Assembly (NCBI RefSeq): GCF_000711715.1
Contig: NZ_JONN01000001.1
Span: forward strand, 992,001 to 1,056,000
Length of the DNA stretch: 64,000 nucleotides
Direction of reading: 5' to 3'
From: Sphingomonas astaxanthinifaciens DSM 22298
Lineage (GTDB): Bacteria > Pseudomonadota > Alphaproteobacteria > Sphingomonadales > Sphingomonadaceae
Shown here: one piece after another, positions 56,808-64,000 of the stretch
Position numbering within the stretch: position 1 is the first letter of the stretch
Layout: each line of letters starts with the position of its first letter
The notes under the pieces: generated by a model
What the model was told of the DNA's origin: nothing
The model's input: only the letters and a program-made list of their open reading frames with translations
Databases searched by the model: none
Position numbers and translations under genes: made by a program

Positions 56808-58535
56808 GTGAATAACGACACGCGCAACATGGTCCTCGCGATCGCCCTGTCGGCCCTCGTGCTGCTGGGCTGGGGCCTGCTGTCCGAGCGCTTCTTCCCG
56901 ACCCCGAAGAAGCCCGTCGCGACCGCGCCCGCCCAGCCCGGCGCCCCCGCATCCACCACCGCCGCCGCCCCGCAGGCACCGGCGGCTCCGACGATGAGCC
57001 GGGCCCAGGCGATCGGCAGCGTTCCGCGCGTCCGCATCCAGACCCCGAGCCTCATTGGCTCGCTCAACCTCAAGGGCGCGCGCTTCGACGACCTCGCGAT
57101 GGTCCGCCAGACCGAGACGGTGAAGAAGGATTCGCCCGCCGCGCGGCTGCTCAGCCCGGCCGGAGCGCCCGGCGCCTATTTCGCCAGCTTCGGCTGGACC
57201 GGCCAGGGCGTCGCGGTGCCCGACGCCAACACCGTGTGGACCGCCAGCGCGCCGACGCTCACCCCCGGCAAGCCTGTCGTCCTGAGCTGGACCAACCCCA
57301 CCGGCCAGCGCTTCGAGCTGACGGTCGCGGTCGACGACGGCTATCTCTTCACCGTGACCCAGAAGGTCGCGAACGGCGGGACCGGCCCCGTCGCCGTCCG
57401 CCCGTTCGCGCTCCTCAGCCGCGCCGACAAGTCGGCCGATCCCGACGGTTGGACCCATCATGTCGGGCCGATGGCGGTGCTCGATTCCAAGGCCAATTAC
57501 GGGATCAACTACAAGGATCTCGACGAGGATCGCGCCGGCCAGCGCTTCTCGGGCAACAACGGCTGGATCGGCTTCACCGACAAATATTGGCTGACCGCGC
57601 TCGCCCCCGCCGGCGACGGCGCCATCGCCGCCAGCTTCCGCCGCGGTGCGGGCACCAGCTACCAGGCCGATTACGCGCTCGAGAACAAGATCCTCCCGCC
57701 CGGCCAGGTGCTGACCGACACCACCCGCCTCTTCGCCGGCGCCAAGGAAAAGAAGTGGCTCGACAGCTATGAAGCGGCCGGCACCGTCCCGCTCATCTCC
57801 AAGTCGATCGACTGGGGCTGGTTCGAGTGGTTCATGCGCCCGATCTTCGCGCTGCTCGTCTGGCTGTTCCACACCATCGGCAACTTCGGCTTCGCGATTA
57901 TCGCGCTGACCTTCATCGTTCGCGGCCTGATGTACCCGATCTTCGACCGCCAGTTCCGCGGCATGGCCGCGATGCGCGCGGTGCAGCCGAAGATGAAGGA
58001 GATCCAGGAGCGTCACAAGGACGACCGGACCAGGATGCAGCAGGAGCTGATGGAGCTCTACAAGCGCGAGAAGATCAACCCCGCCGCCGGCTGCCTTCCG
58101 ATCTTCCTCCAGATCCCGGTCTTCTATGCGCTCTACAAGGTGCTGACCGTCAGCGTCGAAATGCGCCACCAGCCCTTCATCCTGTGGATCAAGGACCTGT
58201 CGGCCCCCGACCCGCTGACCCCGATCAACCTGTTCGGCCTGCTGCCCTTCGATCCCCCGGGCCTGCTGCACCTCGGCGTGCTGCCGATCCTGCTCGGGAT
58301 CACCATGTGGGCGCAGTTCAAGCTCAACCCCGCACCGATGGACGACGTCCAGAAGCAGATCTTCTCGATCATGCCGTGGGTGCTGATGTTCACCATGGCG
58401 AGCTTCGCCGCGGGCCTGCAGCTCTACTGGGTGGTCTCGAACATCCTCGGCATCCTCCAGCAGAAGTATCTCTATTCGAAATATGACGCCGACCGAATCG
58501 CCGCCAAGGCAGGCGTCACCACGGTGAAGACCTGA
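56808..58535 (+). CDS. yidC: Membrane protein insertase YidC
   Basis: 575 residues, Gram-negative type. An N-terminal membrane helix (about 5-25), a Pro/Ala linker and the large periplasmic P1 beta-domain (about 75-330) precede five conserved helices. The cytoplasmic hairpin MKEIQERHKDDRTRMQQEL and the Arg in the hydrophilic groove are present. The start is GTG 56808. Confidence 0.96.
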   Translation: MNNDTRNMVLAIALSALVLLGWGLLSERFFPTPKKPVATAPAQPGAPASTTAAAPQAPAAPTMSRAQAIGSVPRVRIQTPSLIGSLNLKGARFDDLAMVRQTETVKKDSPAARLLSPAGAPGAYFASFGWTGQGVAVPDANTVWTASAPTLTPGKPVVLSWTNPTGQRFELTVAVDDGYLFTVTQKVANGGTGPVAVRPFALLSRADKSADPDGWTHHVGPMAVLDSKANYGINYKDLDEDRAGQRFSGNNGWIGFTDKYWLTALAPAGDGAIAASFRRGAGTSYQADYALENKILPPGQVLTDTTRLFAGAKEKKWLDSYEAAGTVPLISKSIDWGWFEWFMRPIFALLVWLFHTIGNFGFAIIALTFIVRGLMYPIFDRQFRGMAAMRAVQPKMKEIQERHKDDRTRMQQELMELYKREKINPAAGCLPIFLQIPVFYALYKVLTVSVEMRHQPFILWIKDLSAPDPLTPINLFGLLPFDPPGLLHLGVLPILLGITMWAQFKLNPAPMDDVQKQIFSIMPWVLMFTMASFAAGLQLYWVVSNILGILQQKYLYSKYDADRIAAKAGVTTVKT

Positions 58536-59176
58536 TGGACGGCCTTCCCGAAGACCTGGTCGAGCGGGCGCGCAAGCTGTTCGCCGGCCCGGTCGAGTTC
58601 CTGAAGTCGGCCCCGGGTCTGGAGTTCCTGCCCGATCCTACCGTGCCCGAGATCGCCTTTGCCGGCCGCTCGAACGTCGGCAAGAGCTCGCTCCTCAACG
58701 CCATCACCGGGCGCAACAAGCTGGCGCGCACCTCGAACACGCCAGGCCGGACGCAGGAGCTGAACTTCTTCGACGTCGGCGCGCCGCTGGCGCTGCGGCT
58801 GGTCGACATGCCGGGCTATGGCTTCGCCGAGGCGCCGAGGGACATGGTCAAGCGCTGGCGCTTCCTCGTGAACGACTATCTGCGCGGCCGCGCCGTGCTG
58901 AAGCGCGCGGTGGTCCTCATCGACAGCCGCCACGGGGTGAAGCCGGTCGATCGCGAGATCATGGAGATGCTCGACGCCGCGGCGGTCGGCTATCGCCTCG
59001 TGCTCACCAAGGCCGACAAGATCAAGGCGAGCGAACTTGCCGCGGTCACCGCGGCCACCGAGGCCGAGGCGCGCAAGCACCCCGCCGCCTTCCCCCAGCT
59101 CATCGCCACCTCGAGCGAGAAGGGCATGGGCATCGCCGAGGTCCGCGCCGCGGTTCTGGAAGACGCGCTGTCCTGA
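58535..59176 (+). CDS. engB: Ribosome biogenesis GTPase EngB/YihA
   Basis: 213 residues. G1 GRSNVGKSSLL (about 46-56), G2 TPGRTQ, G3 DMPGYGFAEAP and G4 TKADK identify the EngB family, needed for 50S assembly. Its ATG overlaps the yidC TGA. The N-terminal extension of about 35 residues is typical of alphaproteobacteria. Confidence 0.95.
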   Translation: MDGLPEDLVERARKLFAGPVEFLKSAPGLEFLPDPTVPEIAFAGRSNVGKSSLLNAITGRNKLARTSNTPGRTQELNFFDVGAPLALRLVDMPGYGFAEAPRDMVKRWRFLVNDYLRGRAVLKRAVVLIDSRHGVKPVDREIMEMLDAAAVGYRLVLTKADKIKASELAAVTAATEAEARKHPAAFPQLIATSSEKGMGIAEVRAAVLEDALS

Positions 59177-59179
59177 GCT

Positions 59180-59270
59180 TTCGTCACCCCGGGCTTGACC
59201 CGGGGTCCACCTTTCTTTCTTCCCGTCGGTCGAAAGCAGATGGATGCCGGATCAAGTCCGGCATGACCGC
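59180..59270. repeat. Second palindromic repeat type (tandem hairpins)
   Basis: Two nested palindromes, CCCCGGGCTTGACCCGGGG and GCCGGATCAAGTCCGGC, are themselves imperfect inverted copies flanking a 40-base spacer. This CCGGAYTTGATCCGG type is common between genes in alphaproteobacteria. It may also terminate engB transcription. Confidence 0.75.
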
Positions 59271-59283
59271 GAACGGAGAAGAC

Positions 59284-59955
59284 GTGCTCAAGCTCATCCT
59301 CGGCAACAAGGCCTATTCCTCCTGGTCGATGCGCGGCTGGTTGGCAGTCAAGGCCTCGGGCCTCGACTTCGAGGAGCTGGTCGTGCCCCTCTACAACGAT
59401 ACGTGGGACGAGCGACGCGAGGGCGACGAATTCGCCCCGTCCTCGGGCAAGGTGCCGCTGCTCTGGCATGACGAGACGGTCGTCTGGGACAGCCTCGCGA
59501 TCATCGAATATTGCGCCGACCTTACGAGCCGCGAGCATTACTGGCCGGAGGACCTCGCCGCCCGCGCCATGGCCCGCTCGATGGCCGCCGAAATGCATTC
59601 GGGCTTTTCGGCCCTGCGCCGCGAATGCCCGATGAACGTCCGCCGCAACGTCCCCACCCCCGACCTTTCCGACGAGGCGGTGGCCGACATCAACCGTGTC
59701 CTCACCCTGTGGGCGCAGGCCCGCGCCCGCCACGGTTCGGGCGGCCCCTTCCTGTTCGGCGGCTGGTCGGCGGTCGACATGATGTACGCGCCCGTCGTCA
59801 CCCGTTTCCTGACCTGGTCGATCCCCGTCCCGCCCTTCGCCCGCCAGTATATGTCCGATGTGCTCCGCCACCCGCATGTCGCGCAGTGGATCGACGCCGC
59901 GCAGGACGAACCGTGGGTGATCGAACAATTCGAGGGCGGCAAAGGAACTGCCTGA
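59284..59955 (+). CDS. Glutathione S-transferase family protein
   Basis: 223 residues. An N-terminal thioredoxin-like domain (YSSWSMRGWLAVKASG, the glutathione site) leads to SGKVPLL (cis-Pro) and VVWDSLAIIEY, with a helical C-domain. Conjugates or reduces electrophiles with glutathione; substrate unknown. I chose GTG 59284, five bases after a GGAG; ATG 59263 lies inside the repeat. Confidence 0.85.
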   Translation: MLKLILGNKAYSSWSMRGWLAVKASGLDFEELVVPLYNDTWDERREGDEFAPSSGKVPLLWHDETVVWDSLAIIEYCADLTSREHYWPEDLAARAMARSMAAEMHSGFSALRRECPMNVRRNVPTPDLSDEAVADINRVLTLWAQARARHGSGGPFLFGGWSAVDMMYAPVVTRFLTWSIPVPPFARQYMSDVLRHPHVAQWIDAAQDEPWVIEQFEGGKGTA

Positions 59956-59976
59956 CCTGCCGTTCGTCCGGTGGCC

Positions 59977-60336
59977 ATGCGTTTACCTTGCGTTATGGCC
60001 GCCGCCCTTTCCCTCGCTCTCCCCGCCTGTGCCACCCCGGCCGAGCGGATCAGCGATACGCTTGCCGAAGTCGGACTCGAGCGATCGCGCGCCGATTGCG
60101 TCGGCAATTACCTCCAGGCCGAACTCAGCACCGCCCAGTTGCTCGAGCTCGGGCGGGCGGCGCGCGAATGGCGGGCGCGTGATCCCGATCCCAAGGCGCT
60201 GACCATCGATGACCTGCTGCTCGTCAGCAGCCAGATCCGCGACCCCAAGATTTCGCTGACCGTGGCCAAGTCGGCCGGGCGCTGCGGGCTGGTCCCGCTC
60301 GGCTTCACCGACCTGTCGAAGGCGCTGCTCAGCTAG
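59977..60336 (+). CDS. Small putative lipoprotein
   Basis: 119 residues from ATG 59977 (GTG 59971 possible). A signal sequence ends in the lipobox LPAC, so the mature protein would be lipid-anchored at that Cys. The remainder is helical with two further Cys residues (RADCVGN, AGRCGL). No family recognised. It overlaps the convergent cupin gene by four bases. Confidence 0.65.
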   Translation: MRLPCVMAAALSLALPACATPAERISDTLAEVGLERSRADCVGNYLQAELSTAQLLELGRAAREWRARDPDPKALTIDDLLLVSSQIRDPKISLTVAKSAGRCGLVPLGFTDLSKALLS

Positions 60337-60794
60337 ATCCGGCTGGCGTCGTAGGGCGTCCCGTCCTTGCTGGTATAGCGGCCCTCGGGCGTGAACAGCA
60401 TGTCGATGTCGCTGTAGGCGCCGCCCTTCGCTTCGCCCCCGCCGACGCACAGGAAGCGGCAGTCGGAGCCGCTCTCGTTGCGCAGGTGGTGGCCGTTCCG
60501 TACCCCCTTGGGGAAGGCCGCGCAGTCGCCCGCCCGAAGAACGACCTCGCCCTCGTCCTCGACCAGCACCGCTTCGCCTTCGAGCATGATCAGGAACTCG
60601 TCCTCGCCCTCGTGCCAGTGGCGCTGGCTCGACCAGGCGCCGGGCTTGAGCACCACCAGGCTGACCCCGAAGTCGGTCAGCTTCCCGGCCGGGGCCAGTC
60701 GCTGATACCAGCGCCCCGCGACCGCGGCGTCGTGCGGCGGCGGATAGCCGGTCCGGTTGGTGCGCTCGATCGTTCCCAAGTCCAGTTTCGGCAT
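60333..60794 (-). CDS. Cupin domain protein
   Basis: 153 residues, single cupin barrel. Motif 1 is SSQRHWHEGEDEFLIMLEG with the metal-binding His/Glu set; motif 2 (GDCAAFPKGVRNGHHL) supplies the last His. Substrate unknown; possibly a sugar- or dioxygenase-like enzyme. ATG 60794 has a GGGAG seven bases before it. Confidence 0.8.
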   Translation of the reverse strand: MPKLDLGTIERTNRTGYPPPHDAAVAGRWYQRLAPAGKLTDFGVSLVVLKPGAWSSQRHWHEGEDEFLIMLEGEAVLVEDEGEVVLRAGDCAAFPKGVRNGHHLRNESGSDCRFLCVGGGEAKGGAYSDIDMLFTPEGRYTSKDGTPYDASRI

Positions 60795-60821
60795 TGTCGC
60801 TCCCATGCTAGCGCGTGGCCC

Positions 60822-61955
60822 ATGTCCTCTATCGACCCCGTCGACCTCGCCGCCAAGCTCATCTCGGTGCCCTCGGTCACCCCCGCCAGCGGCGCGGTGT
60901 TCGACGTCCTCGACGAGGCGCTATCGGCCATCGGCTTCACCGTCCATCGATTCATCCTCGGCGAAGCGCCCGACGGGCCGACCGAGAACATGGTCGCGAT
61001 CCGTGAACGCGGCCCCGGCCCCCATGTCGGCTTCGCCGGCCATCTCGACGTGGTGCCCGCGGGCGAGGGCTGGACGGCAAGCGCCTTCGAGGCGCGGATC
61101 GAGGACGGCCGGCTGATCGGGCGCGGCGCCAACGACATGAAGAGCGCGATCGCCGCCGCCGCCGCCGCCGCGTCCGCGATCGACCAGCAGGGGGGCACCC
61201 TTTCCTTCCTCATCACCGGCGACGAGGAAGGCTATGCGACCTATGGCACGCCGCGGATCATCGACTGGCTGAACGAGCGCGCGATCCGCCCCGACATGAT
61301 CCTGATCGGCGAGCCGACCAGCGAGACCCGGCTCGGCGACACGGTCAAGATCGGCCGCCGCGGTTCGGTCAATTTGTGGCTGACGGTCAAGGGCGTGCAG
61401 GGCCACGTCGCCTATCCGCACAAGGCCGACAATCCGGTCCCGCGCCTCGCCCGCATCGTCGCCGCCCTGTCGGAGCTTCATCTCGACGACGGGACCGAGG
61501 CCTTCCCGCCCTCGAACCTCGAATTTACCGCGCTCGGCACCCCGACCAGCGCCAGCAATCTCATTCCGGGCGAGGCGACCGCCCAGCTCAACATCCGCTT
61601 CAACAACCTTCAGAACGGCGCCGACCTCGTCGCCGAGGTCACCCGCATCGCCCGCACAATCGACCCCGCCGCCGAGGTCCGCGCGCGCATCTCGGGCGAG
61701 GCCTTCCTGACACCGGCAGGCCGGCTCTACGATATCGTCACGGAGGCGATCGAGGCCGAGTGCGGAATTGCGCCAAGGCTCTCGACCGGCGGCGGCACCT
61801 CGGATGGCCGCTTCCTCATCCAGCTCTGCCCGGTGGTCGACTTCGGCCTGCCCAATGCGACCATGCACAAGGTCGGGGAAAGCGCAGGCGTGGCGGATAT
61901 CGAGGCGCTGGCCCGCATCTACCGGCGGGTGTTCGAAGCGGGCCTGCGACCCTAG
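60822..61955 (+). CDS. dapE: Succinyl-diaminopimelate desuccinylase
   Basis: 377 residues, M20 zinc peptidase fold; makes LL-diaminopimelate for lysine and peptidoglycan. GHLDVVPAGEGW and GRGANDMKSAIAA hold zinc ligands, TGDEEGYA the catalytic Glu pair, and STGGGTSDGRF the family-specific substrate loop. The dimerisation lid (about 175-290) is present. It ends in a CTAG overlap with the GGDEF-EAL gene. Confidence 0.93.
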   Translation: MSSIDPVDLAAKLISVPSVTPASGAVFDVLDEALSAIGFTVHRFILGEAPDGPTENMVAIRERGPGPHVGFAGHLDVVPAGEGWTASAFEARIEDGRLIGRGANDMKSAIAAAAAAASAIDQQGGTLSFLITGDEEGYATYGTPRIIDWLNERAIRPDMILIGEPTSETRLGDTVKIGRRGSVNLWLTVKGVQGHVAYPHKADNPVPRLARIVAALSELHLDDGTEAFPPSNLEFTALGTPTSASNLIPGEATAQLNIRFNNLQNGADLVAEVTRIARTIDPAAEVRARISGEAFLTPAGRLYDIVTEAIEAECGIAPRLSTGGGTSDGRFLIQLCPVVDFGLPNATMHKVGESAGVADIEALARIYRRVFEAGLRP

Positions 61956-63631
61956 GCCGCGCTCCGCCCCTCGCTGCTGGCGTGGCGGGTCCAGGCGAGG
62001 AACTCGGTCTCCATCATCGGCTCGGCGAAGACGAAGCCCTGGATGGTCTCGCAGCCCATGGCGCGCAGGATGTCGGCCTGGGCGACGGTCTCGACCGCCT
62101 CGGCGACCAGCTCGCAATCGACCCCGCGAACCAGCTGGATCACCGCCTGGACGACGTTGCGCGCCTGCTCGCTGGTAACGATGTCGTGGATCAGCGACTG
62201 GTCGAGCTTGACCCGGTCGATCGGCAGCTTCCGGAGCCGCGCGATGTTCGAATAGCCCGTCCCGAAATCGTCGATGGCGATTCGTGCGCCTTCGCGGCGG
62301 ACCTCGGCGATCTCGGCCAGCACCGCGGCCGAGCATTCCATCGCCGCGGTCTCGGTGAATTCGAGCTCGACCCGGTCGAGCCCGACCCCGGCATTGGCGA
62401 AGATCTGCCGCAGGCGCGGGAAGAAGTCGGCGCGCTCGATCTGGCGCGGCGAGATGTTGAAGGCGACCCGGCCAAGCCCCTCGCCGGTCTCCTCCCAGCT
62501 CGCGAGCATCGCCGCCACCTCGGCCATCACCCAGTCGCCGATGTCGTTGATGACCCCGGTCTGCTCGGCGATGGTGATGAACTCGGCCGGGCGCACCAGC
62601 CCGCGGGTCGGGTGGTTCCAGCGCAGCAGCGCCTCGGCCCCCGTCACCGCGCCGCTGGCGAGGCTGAGCTGCGGCTGCAGCGCGAGCACGAACTCGCCCC
62701 GCTGGACCGCATCGACCAGCGCCTTCTCGGTCTCCAGCCGGTGGCGATGCTCCTCGGCGATGGCGTCGTTGAACAGGCAATGCTGGTGCCCGCCGCGGCC
62801 CTTGGCGCGGTACATGGCGATGTCCGCCGCCTTCATCAGTTCCTCGACCGAGCGACCGTGCGCGGGGCTCATCGCCACCCCCACCGAAGCGCCGATATCG
62901 ACGCTGTGGCCGTGGAGTTCGAACGGCTCGCCGATCGCCAGCACCAGCCGGCGGGCGAGGCGCTCGGCCTCGGCCGCGCTGCCCACGTCGGGGAAGAAAA
63001 GCGTGAATTCGTCGCCCGCGAGCCGCGCCAGCAGCGGACGGACGGTGCTGCTGGTCGCCTCGCTGTTGACCAGCACCCGCAGCCGGTTGGCGACCATCAC
63101 CAGCAGCTGGTCGCCGCGGGCATGGCCGAGACTGTCGTTGACCGCCTTGAACCGGTCGAGGTCAAGGAACAGCATGACCGACGATCGTTCGCCCGCCGCC
63201 GCGAGCATCCGCTCGGCCTCGGCGCGGAAGTTGAGGCGGTTGGGTAGGCTGGTGACGGGATCGTACATGCCCAGCGCATGGGCGTTGTCGATCGAGTTGC
63301 GGACCTCGGCGAACAGGCTGTCCACCGCCGCCGCGACCTTGGGCATGGCATGGCGGACGAGGTCCGGCGCGGGGCTGGTGAGGTCGCCTTCCTCCACTGC
63401 CAGCAGCCGGTCGCGCAAGGCGGCCAGCGCGCGCGCGCCTTCGCTGTTGGGCCGCTCCGAGGCGACATAGCAGACGACCAGGCAGAAGGCCCCGGCGATC
63501 ACCGCCGCGGCGATCTGCTGCGGCAGCTGGGTGATGGTGACGAAAGCGTAAAGCGAGAAGATGAACGAAGCCACGCCCGCCAGCCCCGACAGGATCATGT
63601 TGCTGATCTTTTGAGCGCTGCCCACCTTCAT
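61952..63631 (-). CDS. GGDEF-EAL cyclic di-GMP protein
   Basis: 559 residues. Two N-terminal membrane helices (about 10-32 and 37-58), a short linker, then a GGDEF domain with motif AGDEF (about 200) and an EAL domain (about 295-545). EAL residues are complete: EALLRW, FNISPR, EFTETAAM, DDFGTGYS, KLDQSLI, EAVET and QGFVFAEP. It is likely an active c-di-GMP phosphodiesterase. AGDEF is tolerated in some cyclases, so its cyclase activity is uncertain. Confidence 0.9.
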   Translation of the reverse strand: MKVGSAQKISNMILSGLAGVASFIFSLYAFVTITQLPQQIAAAVIAGAFCLVVCYVASERPNSEGARALAALRDRLLAVEEGDLTSPAPDLVRHAMPKVAAAVDSLFAEVRNSIDNAHALGMYDPVTSLPNRLNFRAEAERMLAAAGERSSVMLFLDLDRFKAVNDSLGHARGDQLLVMVANRLRVLVNSEATSSTVRPLLARLAGDEFTLFFPDVGSAAEAERLARRLVLAIGEPFELHGHSVDIGASVGVAMSPAHGRSVEELMKAADIAMYRAKGRGGHQHCLFNDAIAEEHRHRLETEKALVDAVQRGEFVLALQPQLSLASGAVTGAEALLRWNHPTRGLVRPAEFITIAEQTGVINDIGDWVMAEVAAMLASWEETGEGLGRVAFNISPRQIERADFFPRLRQIFANAGVGLDRVELEFTETAAMECSAAVLAEIAEVRREGARIAIDDFGTGYSNIARLRKLPIDRVKLDQSLIHDIVTSEQARNVVQAVIQLVRGVDCELVAEAVETVAQADILRAMGCETIQGFVFAEPMMETEFLAWTRHASSEGRSAA

Positions 63632-63687
63632 TACGGGGCACGTGTAAAAGGATGGGGTTAAGAAGCCGTGTAGGTCCGGCCCCCGGC

Positions 63688-64000
63688 TCAGCGCCGCAGG
63701 ATGAGGTACAGACTCCCGCCCCCGCCATGCCGGCGGTGTGCGCTTCGGACCGCGGCGATGCGGTCGGCATGGCGGCTGACCGCCAGCCAGTCGTGGACCG
63801 CGGCGCGGATCCGCCCGCGCTGGATCGGCGGCTCGCCCGGACGATGGTGGCCGGTGACCAGCAAGAGCACCCGCTCGCCCGCATTCACCGCCCGCTCGAG
63901 CGCGCGGTCGATCGCCTCCCAGGCGGCGTCGAGATTATGGCCATGGAGGTCGACGGTGCGGTCGACCGCGATGTTGCCGCTCTTGAGCCGCTTTTCCCAA
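63688..64000 (-). CDS. Smr domain protein (start outside window)
   Basis: About 104 C-terminal residues are visible. VDLHGHN, LLLVTGHHRPGEPP and GGGGSLYLILRR are the Smr/MutS2 nuclease-like signature: DLHG, TGxG-like and the C-terminal strand. Smr domains nick or bind nucleic acids. The N-terminus lies beyond base 64000. Confidence 0.85.
   Translation of the reverse strand, partial: WEKRLKSGNIAVDRTVDLHGHNLDAAWEAIDRALERAVNAGERVLLLVTGHHRPGEPPIQRGRIRAAVHDWLAVSRHADRIAAVRSAHRRHGGGGSLYLILRR

Noticed and set aside
59263..59283. ATG 59263 as the glutathione S-transferase start
   Set aside because: It is at the edge of the palindromic repeat and lacks a ribosome site; GTG 59284 has GGAG at good spacing and fits the fold start.

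Overview
The window is a gene-dense, very GC-rich piece of a bacterial chromosome. Gene content and order point to an alphaproteobacterium of the order Sphingomonadales (Sphingomonas or Sphingomicrobium-like). The supports are a 14-gene nuo operon running on into birA, coaX, RNase J and a DUF1467 gene; the zapA / 6S RNA / fthC order; DUF2842 and DUF2336 proteins; and small palindromic intergenic repeats. I see no prophage, insertion sequence, integron or CRISPR array. No stretch longer than 300 bases lacks a gene; the gaps hold tRNAs, 6S RNA, promoters, hairpins or repeats.

Layout. 1-3713 (+): valine/isobutyryl-CoA catabolism (acyl-CoA dehydrogenase, hydroxyisobutyryl-CoA hydrolase, enoyl-CoA hydratase, mmsB). 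3760-5220 (+): cytochrome c, cytochrome b561 and a VOC protein in an overlapping run. 5217-7321 (-): comEC, broken by a one-base frameshift. 7380-10075 (+): gltX and gltA. 10072-13637 (-): a histidine-kinase-like protein without the phospho-acceptor His, a DUF2336 protein and an unusual nucleotidyltransferase-like membrane protein, the last divergent from a giant membrane-anchored coiled-coil protein (13704-16001, +).

15998-38915 is one uninterrupted minus-strand block. In transcription order it is L,D-transpeptidase, M23 peptidase, efp, suhB, nuoA-B-C-D-E, a 45-residue membrane peptide, nuoF, two tandem paralogous exported Cys-repeat proteins, nuoG-H-I-J-K-L-M-N, birA, coaX, RNase J and DUF1467. 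The three extra nuo-embedded genes are the main accessory content here.

39063-42721: outer-membrane beta-barrel protein, HAD phosphatase, thiE, a membrane protein and a winged-helix membrane regulator. 42718-48025 (-): central carbon genes tkt-gap-pgk-aldolase. 48160-50815 (+): a zauP-like coiled coil, zapA, 6S RNA, fthC, DUF2842 and a SleB-type cell-wall hydrolase. 50874-55412: tRNA-Asp, AI-2E-family transporter, MBL hydrolase, tRNA-Leu, DUF805 and comM. 55548-59176 (+): a PGPGW protein, then rpmH-rnpA-yidD-yidC-engB, with rnpA apparently starting upstream of rpmH and enclosing it. 59284-64000: glutathione S-transferase, lipoprotein, cupin, dapE, a GGDEF-EAL protein and a partial Smr protein.

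Genome style. Operon neighbours mostly overlap by ATGA, GTGA, TTGA or TGATG. Six of seven convergent protein-gene pairs overlap by exactly four bases (YTAG). Four copies of a same-orientation palindromic repeat sit at operon junctions; they supply a stop codon in one case, apparent ribosome-binding sites in two, and a coupling micro-ORF in one.
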